A stretch of DNA of 32,504 nucleotides from Spirochaetota bacterium (GTDB lineage Bacteria > Spirochaetota > UBA12135 > COTS27 > JAFLEE01). Of this stretch, positions 15,134-21,897 are shown piece by piece. A program made the translations under genes and the position numbers. The DNA is taken from NCBI GenBank assembly GCA_017302015.1, contig JAFLEE010000057.1, positions 1-32,504 of the forward strand. Direction: 5' to 3'. Numbering within the stretch: the stretch's first letter is position 1; each line of letters starts with the position of its first letter. The notes under the pieces are model-generated. The model saw only the letters and a program-made list of their open reading frames with translations, did not search any database and had not been told where the DNA came from.

Positions 15134-17281
15134 ATGGCCAACCGCTCCACGCCGTTTTTCATGACCCACCACGCCCCCCCGGGGGCTTGGTCGAGCCTGA
15201 CGTTTGGGGTGCCGGGGCAGGGGGTGAGCCTGAACCAGGAAGTCAATGAAGTCGACATTTCGGCGGATCTCCTGGTCGCCGTGAGCCGGGGCCCGGGAAG
15301 GGTGAGGGCCCTGCCCTTCGTCACTGGTGCCTCGGCCCTCGACCCCGAAACCCTCCAACGGGAAGCGGCTGCGGGCACACTTGATGCCCGGCCCAATGCC
15401 CCCCGGTCCCGATGGTCCTTCGCACCGGAGGATGAAATAACCCGCGCCCTGGGACCCTGTTCGGACCAATACACTTGGGAAGACCTTTCCCTCACCGTGC
15501 GGCAACGGCCCTGCGAGTTTCCCGATTTTGAAAAAACAGGGGTCCAGAAAGGGGCCGCCGGGCATTCGCTCCTGCCCGCGGTGTGGTTGGAATTATCCAT
15601 CGATAATCGCGCCTCGAAGGACCCGGCGATGGGGTTCATCGGCCTTTCGATTTTTAAGAACCGCCTACGGACCTTGGACCTCACCCACCCGGGAAAATTA
15701 TGCGGGGTCGCCTATTCGGACCGGTGGGCCCTCGCGGCGGTGCCGGTGCCCGGGGCGGTGGGGACGATGCGGGACGGGGCCATCGCCCGCCACATCGAGC
15801 AAATGCGGCCGGCCATGGAACATAAGGGCCGGGAGGGGGGCGTGTGGTGCCGGGTGCCGCCGGGTGCCCGGCGCACCCTCACCTGCGTGCTGGCGTTCTA
15901 CCGGGGCGGCGTCGCCACCCAAGGAGTGAAGGGCGTCTATGCCTATTCGGCCCATTGGCCCGAGGTCGAGGCCGTCGCCCTCGCCGCCTTGTCGGCCACA
16001 CGGGCGGTGAAAGCCGAGGCCGAGGCCCATGACCGCATGATCGCCGCGGCGGGAGGCACCGGGGAACAAAAGGCCGTCTTTGCCCAAGCCGTGCGTGCCT
16101 ATGCCGCCAATACCCAAATGACCCTGGCGGGGAAGAAAGTTCTCTATACCGTACTCGAGGGGATGTACTGCTGGCGAAATACCATGGACCTCTGCGCCGA
16201 CCATTTGCCCTTTGAACTCTGGCGCAGCCCCTGGCTGGTGCGGAACCTGTTGGATCAATTTTTGGATCGCTACACCACCCGCGACCGCCTGCGCTTCCCG
16301 GGGCAAAAAGCCGCCCGCCCCGGGGGCCTCTCGTTCACCCACGATATGGGCAGTTACACCACCTACACCCCCCCGGGTACCTCTGGATACGAGCAGCCCG
16401 GCATCACGGGCTGCTACAGTTACATGACCCAGGAAGAACTTCTTAACGGCGCGTTCCTCTTGGGCGCCTACGCCCTCACCGGGGGCGACAAAACTTGGTG
16501 GGCGAAGCGCGGCAAGGCCTTGGTTTCGGTCCTGGATTCCATGGAAAATCGAGATCACCCCGTGGCCGCCCAAAGGGACGGCATCATGAAAGGGGAAAGC
16601 CTCTTGGTGGGCGAGTCCGGGGCCGAGATCACCAGTTACGACGCGCTGGACCATAGCCTCATGGCCGCCAGGGGAAACGGCTATCTCGCCGTGAAGACCT
16701 TCGCCGCGGCCCTGGTGCTCCAGGCCGCCTTCGCCCGCCACGGGAAAAAAACCGAAGCGGCCCGGGCGGGGGCCTATGCCGCCCGGTGCGCGGCGACCCT
16801 GGAGAAAGCCTTCGACGAATCGAAAGCCATCCTCCCCGCCAACCTCTATTCCCAATCCGAGAGCCGGGTGGCCGCCGCCGTCGAGGGCCTGGCGGTGCCC
16901 CTATTCCTCGGCCTGAAAAAGGCCATCACCGCCCACCCGGGCCTAGTGGAAAAACTGAAACGCCATCTCCATACCTGCCTGGTCCCCGGCCAATGCATCG
17001 ACGCCGCCACCGGAGGATTGCGCCTGTCCAGCACCTCCCCCAATACCTGGCCCAGCAAGGGCATCCTGGTCCTTTATGTCATGGAGAATCTTTTTTCCAT
17101 GGACCTGAAGGGGCGCTACGGATCCCTCCTGCCCGAACTCGTCGCCTGGTGCCAAGTCAGCGCCAAGGACGTGACCGTCAGCGACCAGATCCTATCCGAC
17201 ACCCGCAAGACCAAAGGCGCCCACTATTACCCCCGGATCGTCACCGCGGCCCTTTGGCTCAAACCCACCCTGAAAAACTAG
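15134..17281 (+). CDS. Glycoside hydrolase family 52 beta-xylosidase
   Basis: GH52 enzymes are retaining beta-xylosidases that trim xylo-oligosaccharides. The 715-residue length is that of the family. Recognisable blocks in order: FFMTHHAPPGAWSSLTFGVPG (8-28), AFYRGG (254-259), VLEGMYCWRNTMDL (340-353) where Glu342 aligns with the known nucleophile, SFTHDMG (400-406), GITGCYSYMTQEEL (423-436), and SGAEITSYDALDHSL (495-509), which holds the acid/base Asp (503 or 506). There is no signal peptide, so it acts in the cytoplasm on imported oligomers. GGAGGA precedes ATG 15134. CCGTCGAT occurs twice in the ~60 nt upstream and may be an operator. No xylanase or sugar transporter is nearby. Confidence 0.9.
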   Translation: MANRSTPFFMTHHAPPGAWSSLTFGVPGQGVSLNQEVNEVDISADLLVAVSRGPGRVRALPFVTGASALDPETLQREAAAGTLDARPNAPRSRWSFAPEDEITRALGPCSDQYTWEDLSLTVRQRPCEFPDFEKTGVQKGAAGHSLLPAVWLELSIDNRASKDPAMGFIGLSIFKNRLRTLDLTHPGKLCGVAYSDRWALAAVPVPGAVGTMRDGAIARHIEQMRPAMEHKGREGGVWCRVPPGARRTLTCVLAFYRGGVATQGVKGVYAYSAHWPEVEAVALAALSATRAVKAEAEAHDRMIAAAGGTGEQKAVFAQAVRAYAANTQMTLAGKKVLYTVLEGMYCWRNTMDLCADHLPFELWRSPWLVRNLLDQFLDRYTTRDRLRFPGQKAARPGGLSFTHDMGSYTTYTPPGTSGYEQPGITGCYSYMTQEELLNGAFLLGAYALTGGDKTWWAKRGKALVSVLDSMENRDHPVAAQRDGIMKGESLLVGESGAEITSYDALDHSLMAARGNGYLAVKTFAAALVLQAAFARHGKKTEAARAGAYAARCAATLEKAFDESKAILPANLYSQSESRVAAAVEGLAVPLFLGLKKAITAHPGLVEKLKRHLHTCLVPGQCIDAATGGLRLSSTSPNTWPSKGILVLYVMENLFSMDLKGRYGSLLPELVAWCQVSAKDVTVSDQILSDTRKTKGAHYYPRIVTAALWLKPTLKN

Positions 17282-17521
17282 GGGGGGGAGGCACGCGTGC
17301 GCGAATGGATTCTGGGGCGCACGACTCGTGCCGCTCCTGCATGAAATTTCTCGAATCCCCCACCCCGACTCCAACCAAGGCTTTTCAATCCTCGCACCCG
17401 AGTTTGAACAAAATGACCGCGCCACAACCCTGAAACCGCCCCGGCAAGTCTTATCCGCACCCATTCGCGCCACGGCGAATCTCGACTCCATGTGGATTGA
17501 AGAAGCGAATCCCGAACCCAT

Positions 17522-17857
17522 GCGCCGTGTAGAGTCCCTGCCGAGCGCCTCAGCGCCAAACGCATGACCCGCAACCCAAGCGCCGTGCGGGAGTCCCCCG
17601 AGGAGCGCCTCAGCGCAATCGAACTACACGCATCGAATCTAACCCGCTGGCGCTGCGGCGCGGAGAATGTGTTCTGCTCAACTCTTAAATAATAACTGGA
17701 AATGCGGAGTCGTTTCGGTGGGTGCTCGATGGAGGTACCCTTGCCCCAAGCGCCGTGCGGGAGTCCCCCGAGGAGCGCCTCAGCGCCAATCGTAATACCC
17801 GCATCGGATCAAACCCGCTGGCGCTGCGGCGCGACGAGGGGGATTCCCGCACGGCGC
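17522..17857. repeat. Long palindromic repeat element: one full copy, two partial
   Basis: The full copy (17750-17857) is a 108-bp imperfect palindrome. Its outer 20-bp arms (17750-17769 and 17838-17857) match at 19 of 20 positions; inner 13-bp arms (17775-17787 and 17820-17832) match at 12 of 13. A second copy (17580-17662) lies 170 bp upstream, keeps the left and inner arms but has lost the closing arm. A third, more decayed, left-hand part is at 17522-17572. It behaves like a REP/BIME or small non-autonomous element. The rest of the gap after the GH52 gene (17282-17521) shows a GCACGCGTGC palindrome at 17291-17300 and nothing else I can support. Confidence 0.75.
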
Positions 17858-17897
17858 GGGGATGAGGCCCCCCATCGAGACCCATCTTTGCAAAATT

Positions 17898-17970
17898 GGG
17901 GCTGACACGAGTCGAACGTGCGACCTAAAGTTTAGGAAACTTCCGCTCTATCCATCTGAGCTACAGCCCC
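17898..17970 (-). tRNA. tRNA-Arg (anticodon CCU)
   Basis: On the minus strand the 73 nt fold into a full cloverleaf. The acceptor stem GGGGCTG/CAGCCCC is perfect. The D arm is GCTC-AGATGGATA-GAGC, and the anticodon stem GAAGT/ACTTT carries the loop TTCCTAA, giving CCU (reads AGG). The T arm is GCACG/CGTGT with loop TTCGACT. The 3' CCA is not encoded. AGG is a rare codon in a genome this GC-rich. No integrase or duplicated 3' end is seen beside it. Confidence 0.97.
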
Positions 17971-18041
17971 GAGGGAACCATTCTACCATTTCACAAAGCC
18001 GCGAATCCGGGAAAAAGGGGGCGGAAAAGGCCATCTGGGTG

Positions 18042-18047
18042 TATAAT
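18042..18047 (+). promoter_or_regulatory. -10 box for the GIY-YIG gene leader
   Basis: A perfect TATAAT precedes the conserved leader. No good -35 is visible at 16-18 nt. A start near 18054 would give a ~220-nt untranslated leader. Confidence 0.45.
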
Positions 18048-18088
18048 GGCTTCCCTTAACGGGCGTTTCCAGAAAGCAACCGGCTTCT

Positions 18089-18272
18089 TGCCCACGGGGA
18101 GGTTTCGCCGGAGAGACCCCTCGTTATCCGCCCTGGAGTCCGGTCGACTCCAAGTAGTTCGCCGTATTAGGCCCTTCCCAGGGCGCCATGCGGTCGCGCG
18201 AAGTTCCCCCCGGGGCCAAGATGGCCCCAAAAAACGCCGCGGCGACATGCCGCACCAGGCGTTTTAAAGGAG
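18089..18272 (+). promoter_or_regulatory. Structured 5' leader, copy A (shared with the ketosynthase operon)
   Basis: This leader shares order and sequence with the one at 21765-21892. It starts with TGCCC-n-CG..GAGGTTTC (18089-18106), has a variable middle, then a GC hairpin GGGGCC/GGCCCC (18212-18217, 18223-18228) with pentaloop AAGAT. Next is a stem AAAACGCC/GGCGTTTT (18231-18238, 18258-18265) enclosing GCGG..ACAT..CC..CACCA. AAAGGAG follows at once (18266-18272), so folding could control access to the ribosome site. The last stem plus its four U residues also looks like a short terminator. I cannot assign it to any riboswitch class I know. Confidence 0.55.
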
Positions 18273-18277
18273 TCCCC

Positions 18278-18607
18278 ATGGCCGCCGAGCAGATCACCCT
18301 CACCGCCAGCATGCTGCCCTCCCTCCCCAAAGCGAAGGGCGTCTACGCCATCTTCGCCCGCAATAAAGAGAACGGGAAGCCATGCCATTGCAAGTTCGTC
18401 GGCGAAACCGATAACCTGCGCGGCGAGACGTCCGCCCACTTTTCGAAGAACGAGCCCAACGAGGGCCTGCGCGTCTTCATGCAATCGGGCAAGACCAAAC
18501 TCCTTCTCTATCAACTCCTTCCCAATACCTCCAAGGCCGAGCGGGGCAAGACCGAGAAGGAATGGGTGAAGGAAATGAGCCCCAAGTTCAATAAGAAAGA
18601 GAGCTGA
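18278..18607 (+). CDS. Small degenerate GIY-YIG-domain protein
   Basis: This 109-residue protein starts at ATG 18278, 5 nt after AAAGGAG. GVY (21-23) and FVG (40-42) with 'ETDNLRGETSAHF' (43-55), then 'AERGKTEKEWVKEMSPKFNK' (87-106), follow the pattern of GIY-YIG domains ('GVYxI..YVGxTxnLxxR..H' and 'Exxx..P.yN'). The position of the catalytic Arg in NLxxR holds Glu50, and the second Tyr is Phe40. Nuclease activity is therefore doubtful, and it may be a binding domain. It is a single-gene unit behind the long conserved leader, so it is probably tightly regulated. The family call rests on motif order only. Confidence 0.65.
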   Translation: MAAEQITLTASMLPSLPKAKGVYAIFARNKENGKPCHCKFVGETDNLRGETSAHFSKNEPNEGLRVFMQSGKTKLLLYQLLPNTSKAERGKTEKEWVKEMSPKFNKKES

Positions 18608-18660
18608 GCCGGGCTGCAGATCCACGGGCGCGCCAACTCGCACGATGGGCGCGGCCGCCC

Positions 18661-18970
18661 GCCGGATGGCGAATCGCGCCTTCCTGGCGGCGCTATCTGG
18701 TTTTGTGTCATCCTGTCATCCGGTCGGTCGCCAGACTGGGCCCTCCTGGCGCGGCGACCGATTCATGTCTTCCTGTCATTCGGTCGGACGGCTTTTTGCC
18801 GCCTCCTGCGGCGCCGTCCGATTTGATGTCATCCCGACATCCCGCCCGACGCCTTGTCGCACCCTCCGGGTGCTGGCGCCGGGTTTAATGACCTCCTATC
18901 ATCCTGTCGGATCGCCTATCGCGCCCTCCGTGGCGCTGCGATCCGATTCATGTCTTCCTGTCATCCGGTC
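18661..18970. repeat. Tandem array of ~61-bp hairpin repeats with covarying stems
   Basis: Four intact units start at 18706, 18766, 18827 and 18889 (60, 61, 62 and 62 bp). A decayed unit precedes them (18661-18705) and a truncated fifth begins at 18951. Each opens with a conserved TGTCNTCCTGTCATCCGGTC-like segment and ends GATTNA or GTTTAA. Between lies a hairpin whose stem sequence differs in every unit but stays paired: CGGTCGC/GCGACCG, CGGACGGC/GCCGTCCG, CCCGACGCC/GGCGCCGGG (one mismatch), CGGATCGC/GCGATCCG. Near the hairpin tip a CCTCC block is kept in all units. The array abuts the 3' end of the HD-GYP gene. Confidence 0.8.
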
Positions 18971-18976
18971 CCCCCG

Positions 18977-19921
18977 TCAGGCGATTTTTTCGTGGATGCG
19001 CAGCAGCGCCTCCACCACCCGGGGATCGAATTGGGTCCCCGAATGCTTCTTCAATTCGGCGACCGCCATCGGCACGCCCAGGGAGGCCCGGTAGGGACGG
19101 TGGGAGGTGATGGCTTCCCATACGTCGGCCACGGCGATGATGCGGGCCTCCGGGAGGATCGCCTCGCCCCTTAGGCCCTGAGGGTAGCCCGTGCCGTCGA
19201 GGCGCTCGTGGTGCTGCTGGGTGATGCGCGCGATGGGGGCCTGGAACTCGATCCCCTTCAGGATGTCGAAGCCCGCCTGGGCATGCTCCTTGATGAGGGC
19301 GAACTCCACCGCCGCCAGGCGGCCGGGCTTGCTGAGGATCTCGGTGGGCACGTAGAGTTTCCCGATATCGTGGACGAGGGCGGCCATGTGGATGCCCTTG
19401 ACCTGGAAGGGGGTGAACCCCATCTCCACCGCGATGGCCGAGGCGATCTCGGCGACGCGCCCCTGGTGGCCCGCGGTGTAGGGGTCCTTCTTCCCGATGG
19501 CCGATGCCAGGGATTCCAGGCTCTCATCCAGCAGGACCTCCAGGGCGCCGGTATAGAAATAGAGGAGATTGCGCAGGGAGAGGATACCGATGATGGCCCC
19601 GTCCTCCGTCACCGGGAGATGGCGGAACCCGTGGGCCTTCATGAGCGTGATCGCCTCGAAATGCGTGGCCGAGGCGGGGATGGAGATGATGGCCGCCGTC
19701 ACATAGCGGCGCACGGGCTCGCGGGCGAGTTCCACCGGGCGGGAAAAATCGATCTTGCTAAAGAGGTCGCGTTCGGTGAAGATGCCCGCGGGTACCTCCC
19801 CTTCCACCACCAAGACGGAGGTCTTGTTCCCCCGGCGCATGCGCTCCACGGCGCTCCAGACCGAATCGTCGGGCCCCACCCGGATCATATCGGATGTGAC
19901 GAACTCGCGGATGGTCTTCAT
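18977..19921 (-). CDS. CBS-pair HD-GYP domain phosphodiesterase
   Basis: This 314-residue cytoplasmic protein has two CBS motifs (about 1-60 and 68-122), a ligand-sensing pair that often binds adenine nucleotides. They are followed by an HD-GYP domain (about 130-314). Metal and catalytic residues are present: His151 in AGHQGRV, HDIGK (184-188), HHERLDGTGYPQG (237-249) and VADVWEAITSHRPYR (265-278). HD-GYP enzymes hydrolyse cyclic di-GMP (some cGAMP), so this links nucleotide status to second-messenger levels. GGAGG precedes ATG 19921. Its 3' end runs into the hairpin array, which would form the tail of its mRNA. No GGDEF cyclase is nearby. Confidence 0.92.
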   Translation of the reverse strand: MKTIREFVTSDMIRVGPDDSVWSAVERMRRGNKTSVLVVEGEVPAGIFTERDLFSKIDFSRPVELAREPVRRYVTAAIISIPASATHFEAITLMKAHGFRHLPVTEDGAIIGILSLRNLLYFYTGALEVLLDESLESLASAIGKKDPYTAGHQGRVAEIASAIAVEMGFTPFQVKGIHMAALVHDIGKLYVPTEILSKPGRLAAVEFALIKEHAQAGFDILKGIEFQAPIARITQQHHERLDGTGYPQGLRGEAILPEARIIAVADVWEAITSHRPYRASLGVPMAVAELKKHSGTQFDPRVVEALLRIHEKIA

Positions 19922-20348
19922 GGTGCCTCCGTCCCGGGAGCCATGGCCACTGGCGCCTGATCGCCCGGACCGCCTTCCCGCGCCCGCCGGAACAACGCCC
20001 CGGCGCACCCCTTGGGCCGACCGATGGCTCGTCCAACGAACACGGGAACCTGGGACCCGAGTCGCACAGCGCTCCCGGGGTTCATTCTACCTTTCGGCCG
20101 GAAAACTTTCGGATCCCGGGTTTCCGGCCGATCCGCTCGATCCGAGCTTGCACTGGGATTGGCCCGAGCCCCATGGCCCCCCAGCATCCGCGGCCGAGTA
20201 CGGAGGGAGGCGCGCACCACAAATTTTTGGATCGGGCGGGGATCTGGAGCCTCGGATCTTGGAGCCTCCTTCAGGGGAGCTAAAACGGAACGCTTCACGG
20301 GAAAGCAAGTTTCCCCGATGGCATAATGGGCCTCCCACCGGAAACCCC
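19922..20348. other. Divergent intergenic region with inverted and direct repeats
   Basis: No gene is supported in these 427 bp. Visible structure: a perfect 10-bp inverted repeat CGGCCGGAAA (20095-20104) / TTTCCGGCCG (20121-20130) with a 16-nt loop, and a small tandem duplication GATCTGGAGCCTC (20241-20253) / GATCTTGGAGCCTC (20255-20268). CATAAT at 20322-20327 may be the -10 box for the downstream lactonase-fold gene; no good -35 partner is seen. Confidence 0.4.
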
Positions 20349-21488
20349 ATGCATCCCACTCGAATCTTTCCCCTGCTCGGCATCCTCATCCTCACGGAGT
20401 TCGCCATGGCGCAGCAATCGCGGCTTTTATTCATCGGCACCCAGACCCGCCTCGGCGGCAAGGGCATCTATTCCCTCGCCATGGATGCGTCCACCGGCGC
20501 CCTCGGCGAAGCCCAGGTGGCGGTGGAATGCGAGAACCCCACCTTCATCGCGCGCCACCCCTCGAAAGATTTCCTCTACGCGGTCGCGGAAGTCGCCAAT
20601 CGGGACGGCGGCGGGGCCGTGAGCGCCTTCCGCGTCGAGCCCGGGCAAGCCAGACTCTCCCCCCTCAATACCGTGGGCTCGGGCGGCAAGGGCCCCTGCT
20701 TCGTCTCGGTGGACGGCGGGGGCCGCTGGGCCTTCTCCGCCAATTACGGAAGCGGCGCCCTGGCCGCCCTGCCGATCCTCCCCGACGGGTCCCTGGGGAG
20801 CCCCAGTTCGGTCATCCAGGACGAGGGCAAGGGCGCCCACCCCAAGCGCCAGAGCGGGCCCCACGCCCACTCCATCAAGATGGATCCCACCGGGCGCTAT
20901 GCCTTCGCCTGCGACCTCGGCATCGATAAGGTGCTCTCCTTCAAGATCGATCCCGCCGGGCCGAAACTCGTGGCCAACGACCCCAGCGCCTTCGCGACCC
21001 ATCCCGGGGCCGGCCCGCGCCACTTCTCCTTCCACCCCTCCGGAAAATGGGTGGTCATCGCCAACGAACTCGATACCACGGTGACTTTCTGCCGCTACGA
21101 CGGCGAAAAGGGCCTCTTCACCGAACTCGCCTCGGTTCCCGCCCTGCCCAAGGAGATCGACGCCACCAATAATTCGCTCTCCGAGATCGCCTTCCATCCC
21201 AGTGGGAAATTCTTCTACGCCGCCAATCGGGGCCACGACAGCATCGCGGTCTTCGAGACCGGCGATCCCACCCTGCCCGGCTACGCTCCCCGCCTCATCG
21301 AGGCCATCCCCTGCGGGGGGAAGGTGCCCCGGCATTTCGCCCTGAGCCCCGATGGGCGCTTCCTCGTCACCGCCAACCAGAATTCGGGGAATCTGGCGGT
21401 CCTCGCCGTGGACGCCGCGACCGGAAGGCTCAAACCGACCGCCGTTTCCGTGGCCCTCCCCGGGGCCTCCTGCGTCCTGTTCTATTGA
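20349..21488 (+). CDS. Exported lactonase-family seven-bladed beta-propeller (Pgl-like)
   Basis: This 379-residue protein resembles the YbhE/6-phosphogluconolactonase family. About 20 N-terminal residues form a signal peptide ending in AMA-QQ, so it is exported, unlike cytoplasmic Pgl. The rest shows regular propeller blades: 'LLFIGTQT', 'PTFIARHPSKDFLYAVAE', 'GPHAHSIKMDPTGRYAFACDLGIDKV', 'GAGPRHFSFHPSGKWVVIANE', 'LSEIAFHPSGKFFYAANRGHDSI', 'PRHFALSPDGRFLVTANQNSGNL'. 'GPHAHS' and 'GPRHF' are hallmark segments. Export suggests a periplasmic lactone or another substrate rather than the pentose-phosphate step. It stands alone between the HD-GYP gene and the ketosynthase operon. Confidence 0.85.
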   Translation: MHPTRIFPLLGILILTEFAMAQQSRLLFIGTQTRLGGKGIYSLAMDASTGALGEAQVAVECENPTFIARHPSKDFLYAVAEVANRDGGGAVSAFRVEPGQARLSPLNTVGSGGKGPCFVSVDGGGRWAFSANYGSGALAALPILPDGSLGSPSSVIQDEGKGAHPKRQSGPHAHSIKMDPTGRYAFACDLGIDKVLSFKIDPAGPKLVANDPSAFATHPGAGPRHFSFHPSGKWVVIANELDTTVTFCRYDGEKGLFTELASVPALPKEIDATNNSLSEIAFHPSGKFFYAANRGHDSIAVFETGDPTLPGYAPRLIEAIPCGGKVPRHFALSPDGRFLVTANQNSGNLAVLAVDAATGRLKPTAVSVALPGASCVLFY

Positions 21489-21529
21489 AGGCACCCGCCG
21501 TCCATCGGGGATCCCCCGGCCAGATTTGG

Positions 21530-21558
21530 TTGAAATTTCACGGGGCATGGGGTAAAGT
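21530..21558 (+). promoter_or_regulatory. Promoter candidate for the ketosynthase operon
   Basis: TTGAAA (21530-21535), a 17-nt spacer and TAAAGT (21553-21558) form a fair sigma-70-type promoter, the best in this 409-bp gap. A start near 21565 gives a leader of about 330 nt. A small hairpin GCCTAA/TTAGGC (21675-21689) lies within it. An alternative -10, TATAGG, sits near 21791 inside the conserved leader. Confidence 0.45.
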
Positions 21559-21764
21559 AGGCCCTGGACGCGGGATTCCGCATCCACCCAGGCGGCCCTT
21601 TGCGGGGCTGTTTTGAAAGAATCGACCGGGATGGGAGCCTCTTCGCCCCTTTCTGGGTGGCGCGGCGACCCGGAGCCTAATTTTTAGGCCTTTCCACCGA
21701 GTTTCCCGCCTTTCGAACCCTTTCAAGCATCCTAGACGATTCGAGTGAGCAATCTCGGGGTCCG

Positions 21765-21892
21765 TGCCCGCGAGGTTTCTGCTTCGTTTTTATAGGTGCA
21801 CCCCCTCCCCATGGAGGGTCGACGAGATTCGGGGGGCCATGACGGCCCCCTTAAACGCCGCGGAAAACATCCCCCACCAGGCGTGCAGGAGG
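21765..21892 (+). promoter_or_regulatory. Structured 5' leader, copy B (ketosynthase operon)
   Basis: This is the counterpart of the leader at 18089-18272. TGCCCGCGAGGTTTC (21765-21779) is followed by GGTCGACGAGATT near 21818-21829. Next is a GC hairpin GGGGGCC/GGCCCCC (21832-21838, 21844-21850) with pentaloop ATGAC, then ACGCC/GGCGT (21855-21859, 21880-21884) enclosing GCGG..ACAT..CC..CACCA, and AGGAGG (21887-21892). The paired elements differ in sequence or length between copies while pairing and loop bases are kept. The shared bases sit in the loops and in CACCA next to the closing stem. Confidence 0.55.
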
Positions 21893-21897
21893 CTTCT

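Noticed and set aside
17278-17885. Small minus-strand open frames in the repeat region
   Set aside because: They share a segment only because they read through the palindromic repeat; no start signals or protein features support them.
17898-17970. tRNA-Arg as an integrated-element attachment site
   Set aside because: No integrase gene and no duplicate of the tRNA 3' end could be found in the window.
18089-18272. Known riboswitch (TPP, cobalamin, FMN, SAM, c-di-GMP, fluoride, ZTP, guanidine)
   Set aside because: I compared the conserved bases by memory with these consensus cores and none matched; a covariance-model search would be decisive.
18706-18950. Integron attC sites
   Set aside because: The units lack GTTRRRY/RYYYAAC ends, there are no gene cassettes between them and no integrase is present.
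18706-18970. CRISPR array
   Set aside because: Units are 60-62 bp and hairpin stems vary while staying self-complementary. There are no identical repeats separated by unrelated spacers and no cas genes nearby.
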